Assembly (NCBI GenBank): GCA_016718385.1
Contig: JADKDK010000004.1
Span: 1 to 64,000 of the forward strand
Origin: Gammaproteobacteria bacterium
Lineage (GTDB): Bacteria > Pseudomonadota > Gammaproteobacteria > Pseudomonadales > UBA5518
DNA: 64,000 nt
Direction of reading: 5' to 3'
The notes beneath the pieces are model-generated. The model ran no database searches and was not told the DNA's origin. It saw only the letters and a list, made by a program, of their open reading frames with translations. Made by a program: the position numbers and the translations under genes. Positions 51,866-60,546 of the stretch are shown here, piece by piece (the stretch's first letter is position 1; each line of letters opens with the position of its first letter).

Positions 51866-52094
51866 GGTAACAAACGTATCCGCGCACGGCTTCTGGATCC
51901 TGCTCGCTGACGAAGAGCTGTTTGTTCCGTTCGCAGAGTTTCCCTGGTTTCGGAACGCCACTATCGGCGCCATCACTCGCATTGAGTGGCCTTCCCTCAA
52001 CCACCTCTACTGGCCGGACTTGGACATTGACCTGTCTGTAGAGTCTATCCGTCATCCGGACCAGTTCCCGCTGGTAACTCGGGTTGACCCATGA
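51819..52094 (+). CDS. DUF2442 domain protein
   Basis: The 91-residue protein contains the DUF2442 core VTNVSAHGFWILLADEELFVPFAEFPWF followed by IEWPSLNHLYWPDLDIDLSVESI. It overlaps DUF4160 by 47 nt in another frame, and the two are normally encoded as a pair. An alternative start is ATG at 51825. Confidence 0.8.
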   Translation: MKMKSAPRGQSTSTAEVTNVSAHGFWILLADEELFVPFAEFPWFRNATIGAITRIEWPSLNHLYWPDLDIDLSVESIRHPDQFPLVTRVDP

Positions 52095-52443
52095 AAAGCC
52101 GTTTGCGTTGGTCCTTGCCCCATCGCTGCTCGGTGTAAATCGCAATTGCGCGCGCCTGTTCTTCCTGGTCTTCCCCCAAGTGCGCGGGTTGACGTGAAAC
52201 CCGCCGATCCCAACTGTTCCACACAATAATGCCCTCCGTGGCCTCGCGCGGCATATTCAATATGAGCGCGTTCGGCTCGGCGGAGATTCACGGGGCGAGC
52301 AACACCCCGGCGCCTCGCTTGCGCGGGATCAAAGCTGTACCAATGGTAAGGAAAGTCTGCTTTACGGGCTCGCTGCGGGGACGTAGGATCGGGCGTCGAA
52401 ACTACAACCCATTAGTCTCCAGCGATGGAGCGGAGTGTTCACC
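52095..52443. other. 349-nt gap without an assigned gene
   Basis: No convincing gene, repeat or promoter pair is seen. An open minus-strand stretch (about 52100-52245) with EQARAIAIYTEQRWGKDQRK has protein-like composition and may be a gene remnant, but it has no recognisable family. The base composition is less GC-rich than its surroundings, consistent with acquired or decayed DNA. Confidence 0.4.
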
Positions 52444-53697
52444 ATGACGGGCTGCCCCTTTGCCAATCTCATCGACCCCGATGTCTACGCCAACGGCATG
52501 CCATACCGGGAACTGAAGCGCATTCGCGACGACGGCCCGGTGCACTACATGCAAGACCCGACGCGGGGCGTTCCGTACTGGCTGATAACCGGGCGTGACG
52601 AAATCGATTTCATTTCCAAGCACCCCCAGCTGTTCTCCTCCGAGGCGCGTTCGGCACTCGCCGACGAGTTCACCGAACAGGAGCTGGAAACCATACACCG
52701 CCACATGACCATCAACATGGATCCGCCACGGCAACTGAAATCGCGGCGCATCGTGCGCGCCACGTTCACCCCCGCCGCGGTGGACTCCTACGAGGCGAGT
52801 TTCCGCGCCCATGCCAGGCGCATCGTCGATGCGGTCGCCCACCGCGGCGAGTGCGAATTCGTGGAGGAAGTGGCGGCGGAGCTGCCGCTGCTCGCGATCC
52901 TCGAGCTGTGCGGGATCCCTGCCGAGGATCGCAAGGATTTCTTCGAATGGACGAACACCATGATGTTCAACCAGGACCCGGAGATGGCCATCAGCGAGGA
53001 GCAGGCGCAGCTCGCTTCGATCAATGTGATCACCTACGCCATGAAGCTGGCCGAACAGCACAAGAACAACCCGAAAAACGACATCATCGGCGCACTGCTC
53101 AACGGCAAGGGCAAGGAAGCCGGGCTCTCCGACGAGGAGTTCGTCTGGTTCTTCCTGATGCTGATCGCCGCCGGCAACGAATCCACCCGTACCGTCACCA
53201 GCCACGGCATGCGCCTGCTGATGGAGCATCCCGATCAACTGCAGTACCTCGTCGATCACCCCGAGAAGATTCCCGATGCCTGCGAGGAAATCCTGCGCTA
53301 CAACACGGCGTTCATCCTGATGCGTCGCACCGCGATGGAAGACGTCGAGCTCGCGGGCCACAGGATCGGCAAGGGCGACAAGATCATCCTGCACTACCAC
53401 ACCGTCAACCACGACGAGCGCATTTTCGGTGAGGATGCGATGGACTTCGACGTGAGGCGCGCCGAACGCATGCCGGACCTGTACAACCAGCACCGTTCCT
53501 TCGGCATCGGCCAGCACTTCTGTCTCGGGACTCACCTGGCACGGCTCGAGCTGCGCGTGATCCTCGAGGAAGTGATCCCGCGCCTGCGCAACCCGCGCCT
53601 CGCCGGTGAAATCAGGTATACGCGCTCGAGCCTGGTGAACGGCATCAAGTCCATGCCCATCACCTTCGACCCCGAGGTGAAGCGCGCGGCGGCCTGA
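52444..53697 (+). CDS. Cytochrome P450
   Basis: This is a 417-residue bacterial class I P450. The I-helix oxygen-activation motif is AGNEST (243-248), the ExxR pair is Glu282/Arg285, and the heme loop FGIGQHFCLG has the proximal Cys360. MDPPRQLKSRRIV (residues 92-104) is the usual MDPPxHxxxR region with Gln in place of His. It needs ferredoxin and reductase partners, which are not seen nearby. The neighbouring lipid genes suggest a fatty acid, terpene or steroid substrate, but this is inference. Start ATG 52444; a GTG at 52435 is possible. Confidence 0.93.
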   Translation: MTGCPFANLIDPDVYANGMPYRELKRIRDDGPVHYMQDPTRGVPYWLITGRDEIDFISKHPQLFSSEARSALADEFTEQELETIHRHMTINMDPPRQLKSRRIVRATFTPAAVDSYEASFRAHARRIVDAVAHRGECEFVEEVAAELPLLAILELCGIPAEDRKDFFEWTNTMMFNQDPEMAISEEQAQLASINVITYAMKLAEQHKNNPKNDIIGALLNGKGKEAGLSDEEFVWFFLMLIAAGNESTRTVTSHGMRLLMEHPDQLQYLVDHPEKIPDACEEILRYNTAFILMRRTAMEDVELAGHRIGKGDKIILHYHTVNHDERIFGEDAMDFDVRRAERMPDLYNQHRSFGIGQHFCLGTHLARLELRVILEEVIPRLRNPRLAGEIRYTRSSLVNGIKSMPITFDPEVKRAAA

Positions 53698-53751
53698 GCG
53701 CAGCGTGGAGATGCCGGACGCGGACGGGCCGGCATCGCGCCCTTGCGCTGT

Positions 53752-53771
53752 CGGCAGACATCGATCTGCCG
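53752..53771. terminator. Hairpin between convergent P450 and WS/DGAT genes
   Basis: CGGCAGA-CATCGA-TCTGCCG forms a 7-bp stem in the gap between convergent genes. No T-tract is obvious on either side. It is a possible bidirectional stop signal. Confidence 0.35.
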
Positions 53772-53853
53772 GGCGCACATTGCTACGTCACATCGAGCGA
53801 TTGCCCGAGTATGCGCGCTCGTCGCTGTACTTCGGTGAGCGCGCCGTGGGCCG

Positions 53854-55326
53854 TTACCGAGTCCTCGTCCTCGTGGAACCGCCGCTGCGCGTTGCCGTAC
53901 GCCTGGCCCGGGTTGGCTTCACGGCCTTGCGGCTTGCCTTCGCAGGGCTGGCCAGGCGCAGGTATTCGCGCGCCGCATCGTGCAGGCCCTCGGCGATCTG
54001 CCATGCGTCCGGCACCAGTTCCTGGTCATGCGTGATGCCGAAATCGATGTGGTCGACGTAGCTGACGCACGTGAAGTTCAGGCCGATGCCGTTGGCCAGC
54101 AGCGAGATCGGGTACATCGCCTCGATGCGCGCACCCGCCAGGTACATCGGGACGCTGCTGCCCTTGACGTTGGACACCACGAAGTTGCATTTCATCATCG
54201 CCAGCACCATCTCCGGCCGAATCGCCCGGTTGAGCAGCGCAAGCGCGAACGGAGGCAGGGAATTTATCAGGTCGTACATCGAGGACTGGCCCGCCCGGGC
54301 CATGCGCTTCGCGACGTCCGTTTCCCGGTGGATTGCCTGCAGCCGCTCGACCGGGCCCGGTTTGTCGGTGTGCAGGCAGATATTCACCGAGGTGATCGCG
54401 TTGCTGGCCGCCGAATCGTCGTCCTTGCGCAACGAGACGGCCATGTTCACCCGCGCCGGCTCCTGCGGCAGGCCACCGTGCACCAGCAGGTATCTGCGCA
54501 TCGTGCTTGCGGTCAGCGCGAGCACCACGTCGTTGATCGACACGTCGAAATGGTTCTTGATCCGCTTCACGTCGGCCAGCGATACGGACGTGCAGACAAA
54601 ACCCCGCTGCGTGCCGATCTCCCCGTTGCAGGGCAGCAGGGGAGCCTTGCCTTCACGCGGACTTTCGGCGGCGGCAGCGGGCCGGGCGCGCGCCATGAGG
54701 CCGGGCCGCAACATCGACCACACGTGCCTGCCGGTTCGCGAGGGCAGTTGCGCCAGGTTGCCGACGGTGCGCGCGTACAACTCCAGTTCCGAGGGAGCAC
54801 CGCCGGTCTTCGCGTCGGACAGCTCGGTGCGAATCGTGCGTGGCGGCGGATTCGGCTCGAAGTCGCACAGCAATTCGCCGATCTTCTGCGCACCCTGCCC
54901 GTCCATCATGCAATGGTGCAGTTTCTGCAGCATGGCGAAACGGTTGCCCTGCAGACCCTCGATGAACCAGATTTCCCAGAGCGGCCTGGCCCGGTCGAGC
55001 CGGCGGCTGTACAGGAAGGCGGCAAGCTCGGTCAGGGCCTTCATGTCGCCCGGCGCGGGCACGGCGACGCGGTGGACGTGCCTGTCGATGCTGTACTTCT
55101 GGTCTTCGACCCAGTAAGGCATATCGAGCCCGAACGGGACTTCCCTGAGCTTCCAGCGGAACTGCGGGATGTGACGAAGGCGCTCGTCGACGAATGCCTT
55201 GAGTTTCCCGAAGCAGAAATCGGGCGACTCGTCGGCACTCAGGATCACCAGCCCGGCGGTGTGCTGGTAGCCGTTGTCGGTCTCGGCGCTGATGAAGAAG
55301 TTGGCGGATTCGGAGAGCTGCAGCAT
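53854..55326 (-). CDS. Wax ester synthase/diacylglycerol acyltransferase (WS/DGAT), paralogue 1
   Basis: The 490-residue acyltransferase makes wax esters or triacylglycerol from acyl-CoA. The active-site motif is HHCMMDG (His137, His138, Asp142), with RPLWEIWFIEGL just before it. INDVVLALTASTMRRYL and NFVVSNVKGSSVPMYLAG are the conserved C-terminal half motifs. It ends in an unusual basic Arg/Thr-rich tail of about 25 residues. It is the least similar of the three copies in this window; the start MLQLSESANFFISAET differs from the MxRLxGQDAYFLYQE of the others. Confidence 0.93.
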   Translation of the reverse strand: MLQLSESANFFISAETDNGYQHTAGLVILSADESPDFCFGKLKAFVDERLRHIPQFRWKLREVPFGLDMPYWVEDQKYSIDRHVHRVAVPAPGDMKALTELAAFLYSRRLDRARPLWEIWFIEGLQGNRFAMLQKLHHCMMDGQGAQKIGELLCDFEPNPPPRTIRTELSDAKTGGAPSELELYARTVGNLAQLPSRTGRHVWSMLRPGLMARARPAAAAESPREGKAPLLPCNGEIGTQRGFVCTSVSLADVKRIKNHFDVSINDVVLALTASTMRRYLLVHGGLPQEPARVNMAVSLRKDDDSAASNAITSVNICLHTDKPGPVERLQAIHRETDVAKRMARAGQSSMYDLINSLPPFALALLNRAIRPEMVLAMMKCNFVVSNVKGSSVPMYLAGARIEAMYPISLLANGIGLNFTCVSYVDHIDFGITHDQELVPDAWQIAEGLHDAAREYLRLASPAKASRKAVKPTRARRTATRSGGSTRTRTR

Positions 55327-55517
55327 GACGCGCGCCTGGGGCTTGTCTGACTCGTTGGCCGGGATTCTCGCAGACCACTGCAGCGCAAGGACTTGACGTC
55401 GATCAGCGAAAATGGGGTTAGCGACTGGCGCCAGCGTTGAAGACTGGCTGCCGACATCGGTAAATTGCCAAGATGTGAACGGGATTCAACATTCGCTTTG
55501 CGGCGATCGGGGTATAC

Positions 55518-56420
55518 ATGAATCGAGACCCGGCGAGCCCTGCATCCTTGTCGTCGGCCATTCTGGAGTTGCCGCCGCTGGCCACCGCCAGCGTGGGCGG
55601 AGGTACCGTCTGCTACCGCGAGGCGAGCGGCCCCGCGGGAGCACCGGTCGTCGTGCTGCTGCACGGTTTCCTGGCAACCTCGGGGCTCAACTGGATGCAT
55701 GCCTTCGCGCCTCTCAGCCGGCATTTCCGGGTCATCGCACCTGATCTGTGCGGTCACGGCGGCGACGCCTTCGAGCGGCGACGCTTTACCCTGGAGCAAT
55801 GTGCCGACGATGTCGCCGCGCTGATCGTCGGGCTGCGACTCAGGCGCGTGATCATCGTGGGCTACTCGATGGGCGGCATGGTGGCGCAGCACCTGGCGCG
55901 GCTGCACGACGGGTTGATCGGCGGCCTGGTGCTTTCCGGCGTGGACTGGGGTTCGCGCCAGTACGGCAAGGCATCGACGCTGCTCTATCCCGCGTTCATG
56001 ACGGCGACGCTGCAGTTGGTGCACCTGCACGCCTGCCTGCTGCGCGCACCGCTGGCACTGATGCGGCGGCTGGGCTCGCGCAAGCGGCGCGGCAGGGAGC
56101 GCGGCCCCATCAGCACGGCGGCCGGCGAGTTCGGCGGCCACAATCCGAGGGCAATCGGCGGCGCGGCGCGCGAGATCACGCTGTTTCGCAGCATCGACTG
56201 GCTCCACGAGATCAAGGTGCCGACCACGGTACTGGTCACCTTGCGCGACAGCCTGTTCCCGCCGGCCGAGCAGCGGCGGATGGCGCAGGAAATTGCAGCG
56301 GCCCGGGTGCACGAATACGACGGCGGTCACGTCTCGGCCCGGCTGCCGGAGTACGCCAGCGCCCTCGTTCTGGCGTGCCTGGACGTCAGTTCACGAATGG
56401 CCGAGGGCAAGGCAAGGTGA
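55518..56420 (+). CDS. Alpha/beta hydrolase
   Basis: The 300-residue hydrolase has the oxyanion region VVVLLHGFLATSGLNW, nucleophile Ser117 in GYSMGG, the acid-loop region TVLVTLRDSLFPP and catalytic His in YDGGHVSA. A lid-like insertion (about 135-200) includes a basic stretch. There is no signal peptide. It precedes WS/DGAT paralogue 2 by 31 nt on the same strand, so it may be a lipase/esterase acting in the same lipid pathway. Confidence 0.88.
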   Translation: MNRDPASPASLSSAILELPPLATASVGGGTVCYREASGPAGAPVVVLLHGFLATSGLNWMHAFAPLSRHFRVIAPDLCGHGGDAFERRRFTLEQCADDVAALIVGLRLRRVIIVGYSMGGMVAQHLARLHDGLIGGLVLSGVDWGSRQYGKASTLLYPAFMTATLQLVHLHACLLRAPLALMRRLGSRKRRGRERGPISTAAGEFGGHNPRAIGGAAREITLFRSIDWLHEIKVPTTVLVTLRDSLFPPAEQRRMAQEIAAARVHEYDGGHVSARLPEYASALVLACLDVSSRMAEGKAR

Positions 56421-56451
56421 TCACGACCACCGACCGGCGGAGACGCCGCCC

Positions 56452-57873
56452 ATGCTGAGACTGAGCGGACAGGATGCGTACTTCCTCTACCAGGAAACGC
56501 AGACAACGCCAATGCACACGCTGAAAATCCTGGTGGGCCGACCCACGGGAGCGCGCGCGCCCGGTTTCGCCGAGACCAGGCAGGCCATCGCCGCGAGCCT
56601 GGACGCGATACCCGGATTCAGGCGGCGCATCGTGTGGGTACCGCTCGGCCTGCATCATCCGGTGGCCATCGAGGATCCCGAATTCGACATCAACCTGCAC
56701 GTGCACCGGCTGGCGGTGCCGGCGCCTGGCGGCTCCAGTGAACTCGACGAGGTGATAGCCCAGGTTTCCTCGTTTCCGCTCGATCGTTCCCGCCCCCTGT
56801 GGGAGCTCTGGGTGGTCGAGGGCCTGCAGGACGGCCGCCTGGCCTATGTGGTCAAGGTGCATCACGCCATCGCTGACGGCCGGGCTGCGGTAAACCAGCT
56901 CGAAAGGATCCTCGGTTCCGGCAAACCCGGGGAGCACGGCGCGGCGGCGGGGCCATGGCAGCCGGAGCCGATTCCTTCGGTGAGCCGGCTGATCGTCGAT
57001 GCGCTGCGCGATCAGGTCCGGGATATCGGGCGGCTGCCCGGGCTGCTCGGCAAGACGCTGGGCAGTCTGCACAAGATCTACCTGCGTATCCGGGCGAAAT
57101 CCCTCGACATCGCGCTGCCGGGCAATGTGCCCCCGACGCCGTTCAACCGTTCGCTGTGTGGCCAGCGCGATTTCGCGAGCGTGCGCTTTGCCCTGGCGGA
57201 TTTCAGGGCGATCAGGGACGGCCTCGGCGGCACGGTGAACGATGCGGTGCTCGCGGTGGCGGCCGGAGCGCTGCGCGACTACCTCGTTGCCCGGAACCGG
57301 TTGCCCGACAGGCCGCTCGTGGCATCCGTACCCGCCGCCGGAGTCGAGGACGACGGCGCCCGGCGCCTGTTCGGAAACATGGCCTCGGGCGTCACGGTCT
57401 ATCTGCGCACCGACATCGCGGACCCCTGCCGGCGCTATGCGGCCACGCAGGAGGCGATGGCGGCCGGCAAGGAACTGCTCGACCTGCTCGGAAGAAACAC
57501 CTTCCACAGTTGGGCGTGCTATATCCCGCCGCTGCTCTACACGGTCATCCAGCGCCTGAAAGTGCATTTGCGGCTCGCGGAGCGCGGGGCGCGCGCCATG
57601 AACCTCATCGTGTCGAATGTCCCGGGGCCGCGCTACGGCAGCCCGCTCGCGGATTTCGAGGTCGAAGAGCTGTATTCCGGGGGGCCGCTGATGGAAGGCG
57701 TCGGGCTCAACATCACGGCCTGGAGTTTCCGGGACCAGCTCAATTTTGGCCTGGTGGCATGCCGCAGGGCCGTGCCGGACCTGCCGGATCTGGCCGGCCT
57801 GCTTCGCCAGCAGCACGCAATCCTGCTGGACCTGGCCAGGCAGGCGCGGCACGCCGCACCGGATACCGCCTGA
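56452..57873 (+). CDS. Wax ester synthase/diacylglycerol acyltransferase (WS/DGAT), paralogue 2
   Basis: The 473-residue protein starts MLRLSGQDAYFLYQETQTTPMHT. Its active-site motif is HHAIADG (His137, His138, Asp142), with RPLWELWVVEGL preceding. GTVNDAVLAVAAGALRDYL and NLIVSNVPGPRYGSPL are the conserved later motifs. It lies directly downstream of the alpha/beta hydrolase. The start at 56452 is chosen because paralogue 3 starts identically; a longer frame exists upstream but overlaps the hydrolase. Confidence 0.94.
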   Translation: MLRLSGQDAYFLYQETQTTPMHTLKILVGRPTGARAPGFAETRQAIAASLDAIPGFRRRIVWVPLGLHHPVAIEDPEFDINLHVHRLAVPAPGGSSELDEVIAQVSSFPLDRSRPLWELWVVEGLQDGRLAYVVKVHHAIADGRAAVNQLERILGSGKPGEHGAAAGPWQPEPIPSVSRLIVDALRDQVRDIGRLPGLLGKTLGSLHKIYLRIRAKSLDIALPGNVPPTPFNRSLCGQRDFASVRFALADFRAIRDGLGGTVNDAVLAVAAGALRDYLVARNRLPDRPLVASVPAAGVEDDGARRLFGNMASGVTVYLRTDIADPCRRYAATQEAMAAGKELLDLLGRNTFHSWACYIPPLLYTVIQRLKVHLRLAERGARAMNLIVSNVPGPRYGSPLADFEVEELYSGGPLMEGVGLNITAWSFRDQLNFGLVACRRAVPDLPDLAGLLRQQHAILLDLARQARHAAPDTA

Positions 57874-57951
57874 CGCCGGGCGCCACTGCTTTGGCGATCT
57901 CCCGGCGGAACACTTCCTTGAGGTCGAGGTGGTACTACGCGCTGCCCGTGT

Positions 57952-58980
57952 TCAATCGACGCTACCCGGTCCCCGCAGCGCAGTGACGCCGCGCGCGGGA
58001 AGCCGGTTGCCCCTGAGCAGCGCCGGCGCGCTGGTGTGGTTGCGCACGAAGGTCGCGGCCCCGCCTTCGTTGACGAAGCTGTTGCCCTCGACCCGCAGGG
58101 CATGCTCCGGCGAGGAGCGGTCGCGCGACTCGCCCGCAAACCCGATGGCGGTCCGGTTCCCGGCCCGTGCGCTCTGCTGGAAGCGGTTGTCGATCACCTC
58201 TGCCTGCCCGCCCTCGGAAATGTCGAGCAGGAGACTGCCCCAGCCGTCACCGTCCTCGATCCTGTTGTCGCGGATCTCGTTGTGCCGGGCGCGCGTCTTG
58301 ACCTGGTGCCCCGTGCGCGCGCCGTGCACGTGGCTGTTGCGCAGGACGAAGCGGCGCGCCTGGCTGATGTAGATGTTGTGCCCGAGCCGGCCATGGCGTT
58401 CGGTATCGGTCGTGTTGCGGTCGAATTCGGAGTCCTCGATCGTCACCACGCTGGCGGGGCTCGGGTTCGTGAGCAGGCCCATCTCGTTGTGGTGAAAGTG
58501 GCAGTTGCGGATGGTCAGGGTTTCTCCCTCGGCGCGTATGGCGGCGCCGTTGTGCGAGGGAACCCGTGCCCCGGACATCTCGAGGTTCTCCACGGTGACG
58601 CGATTCCCCTTGATGACCCAGATTCCCTTGCGCTCGGCGGCCTGGCCCGCGGCGCGCAGGTGCGGACGCTCACCAACGCCGCGCAGGGTCAGGTCGTTCT
58701 GGCGCCAGATCGCCACGTCTCCTGCGTAGGTCCCGGAATGAATCTCCACCAAGGCGCCGTCGCGCGCGGCCCGCGCAGCGGCGCTGGGCTGCGTGTATTG
58801 CTGCCCCGGCCCGACCCTCAGGACCTGTCGCTCGGTACCGGTGGCTGCCGTCTCCCCGGCAGCCGAGCCTGTGCAGGGCAGTGTGGCGGCCAGCAGGATC
58901 AGGACAGCCGGCAGCCACGCCCTAGCGGTGATGCTGCCGCGGATGGTTCTGCCCCGTTGCAGATGGCTGTGCGGTGACAT
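57952..58980 (-). CDS. Exported right-handed parallel beta-helix protein
   Basis: The 342-residue protein has a signal peptide (hydrophobic AWLPAVLILLAATLPCTGSAAG, about 23-45). A series of beta-helix turns follows: ALVEIHSGTYAGDVAIW, NDLTLRGVG, NRVTVENLEMSGA, ETLTIRNCHFHHNEMGL, ASVVTIEDSEFDRNTTDTE and NEIRDNRIEDG. It resembles pectate-lyase-like/NosD-type repeats, but no catalytic set is identified. It is the third gene of an apparent minus-strand operon (DUF1214, WS/DGAT 3, beta-helix). Gaps are 66 and 72 nt. Its link to lipid storage is unclear. Confidence 0.8.
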   Translation of the reverse strand: MSPHSHLQRGRTIRGSITARAWLPAVLILLAATLPCTGSAAGETAATGTERQVLRVGPGQQYTQPSAAARAARDGALVEIHSGTYAGDVAIWRQNDLTLRGVGERPHLRAAGQAAERKGIWVIKGNRVTVENLEMSGARVPSHNGAAIRAEGETLTIRNCHFHHNEMGLLTNPSPASVVTIEDSEFDRNTTDTERHGRLGHNIYISQARRFVLRNSHVHGARTGHQVKTRARHNEIRDNRIEDGDGWGSLLLDISEGGQAEVIDNRFQQSARAGNRTAIGFAGESRDRSSPEHALRVEGNSFVNEGGAATFVRNHTSAPALLRGNRLPARGVTALRGPGSVD

Positions 58981-59052
58981 GTGGTTGCCTCTTTCTTGCG
59001 GTCGGACGCTACGTCCGGGCAGCGCGTCTTCGGCGAGCACGGAAAAGGGTGG

Positions 59053-60480
59053 TCACGGACCCTGCTCCGTGTCCTGTTGCTGTGCGAGGGCGAGCAGGTC
59101 GGCGAACTCGGCGTCGATCTCTGTGACCAGACGGCGCAGGTCCGGCATGGCCTTCTTGCAGGCGATGGCGCCGAGGTTCATCTGGCCGGCATAACTCCAG
59201 GCCGTGAGGTTGAGCCCCGTGCCCTCGGTGAGCGGTCCGGCCGAATACAGCGCCTCGACCTCCTCGCCAGAAGCGGTGTAGCGTGTTTCGCGCGGCCCGG
59301 GGACGTTGGAGACGATCACGTTGGCCGAGAGCGGGAATCCGGGCCGGTCCGCCGCCTTCACCCGGTAATCCTGGCGTCGGCGAGAGGAGAAGATCAACGG
59401 CGGGATGTACTGCATCCAGTCGTGCGCGGTGTGCTTGCCCAGCAGTTCCAGCACTTCCTTGCCGGCCTCGGCCTCGGCGCGGGTGGCGGCATAACGCTCG
59501 CGGATGTCCGCGATGTCGGTACGCAGGCGCATGTGGAAATACGCCACGTTGTTGCCCGAGGTGCGCGTGGCGGCGGCCTCCTGCTCGGCGCTCACCGGTA
59601 TCGCGCAAACCAGCGGGCGCTCGGGCAGTTCGGCGTTCGTCTGCAGGTAGCGTCGCAGCCCGCCGGCGAGCATCCCGAGCATCACGTCGTTGACGGTGCC
59701 GCCGAGCCGGTTCTTGATGGTGCGGAAATCCGCCAGCGAATACTGGGCGGTGGCGTAGTTGCGCAGGTTCGACAGCGCGCGGTTGAAGCGCAGCTTCGGT
59801 ATGTCCGGCGAGTAGGGCGCTGCCGGGACCAGGCGCGCGACGCGGTTGCGCGCATCGATCAGCCTGCGCCGCCGCGCGCTGTCCTGCAGCAGTCGCGGCA
59901 GGCGCAGGAAATCGCGCAGCAGGTCGCGCAGCGCGTCCAGCACGAGGCGTTGCGCCGAGGGCTGTTCCTCGCGTGCAAATACCGAAAGCCCGACCGTGCC
60001 GATGTCGGTGGGGTCGCGATACAGCGTCTTGCCCAGGTAATTGACGGCCGCCACGCCGTCGGCGAGCACGTGGTGCATCTTGTTCACGTAGGCGATGCGG
60101 CCGCCTTCGAGTCCTTCCAGGACCCAGATCTCCCACAGCGGGCGCGAGCGCTCGAGCAAGCCGGCCGCAATCTCGCCGATGACCTGGTCGAGTTGTGCGC
60201 GCGCGCCGGGCGCCGGCACGGCGATGCGATGCACGTGCATGTCGTAGTCGAAGCCGCCGTCGTTCACCACGACCGGGTGGTGCAGCCCCAGCGGCACGGG
60301 GACCACGCGGTACTGGAAGACGGGCAGGCAGCCCATGGATCGGCGCACCAGTTCGCGGAAATCCGCCTCGCTCGGCTGGCTGGCGCCGGGCTTGCAGACC
60401 GAGATCTTCAGCGTGTGCATCAAAGCCGAAGGTGTTTCCTGGTACAGGAAGTACGCGTCTTGCCCGGCCAGCCTGTGCAT
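59053..60480 (-). CDS. Wax ester synthase/diacylglycerol acyltransferase (WS/DGAT), paralogue 3
   Basis: The 475-residue protein starts MHRLAGQDAYFLYQETPSAL. Its active-site motif is HHVLADG (His136, His137, Asp141). RPLWEIWVLEGLEGG, GTVNDVMLGMLAGGLRRYL and NVIVSNVPGPRETRY are conserved. It is clearly closer to paralogue 2 than to paralogue 1. The start at 60480 is set by alignment with paralogue 2. An upstream in-frame ATG at 60510 would add ten residues rich in Arg. Confidence 0.94.
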   Translation of the reverse strand: MHRLAGQDAYFLYQETPSALMHTLKISVCKPGASQPSEADFRELVRRSMGCLPVFQYRVVPVPLGLHHPVVVNDGGFDYDMHVHRIAVPAPGARAQLDQVIGEIAAGLLERSRPLWEIWVLEGLEGGRIAYVNKMHHVLADGVAAVNYLGKTLYRDPTDIGTVGLSVFAREEQPSAQRLVLDALRDLLRDFLRLPRLLQDSARRRRLIDARNRVARLVPAAPYSPDIPKLRFNRALSNLRNYATAQYSLADFRTIKNRLGGTVNDVMLGMLAGGLRRYLQTNAELPERPLVCAIPVSAEQEAAATRTSGNNVAYFHMRLRTDIADIRERYAATRAEAEAGKEVLELLGKHTAHDWMQYIPPLIFSSRRRQDYRVKAADRPGFPLSANVIVSNVPGPRETRYTASGEEVEALYSAGPLTEGTGLNLTAWSYAGQMNLGAIACKKAMPDLRRLVTEIDAEFADLLALAQQQDTEQGP

Positions 60481-60546
60481 CGCCCGTCTCCGTCGCAGGT
60501 GCGCAGTCACCCGCGGCCGCAGTATGCCAAAGGGTATCTGCCGCAG

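Noticed and set aside
52100..52260. Possible minus-strand gene with EQARAIAIYTEQRWGKDQRK
   Set aside because: Short, no clear start with a ribosome binding site and no recognised family. It is described only as a possible remnant in the 52095-52443 gap.
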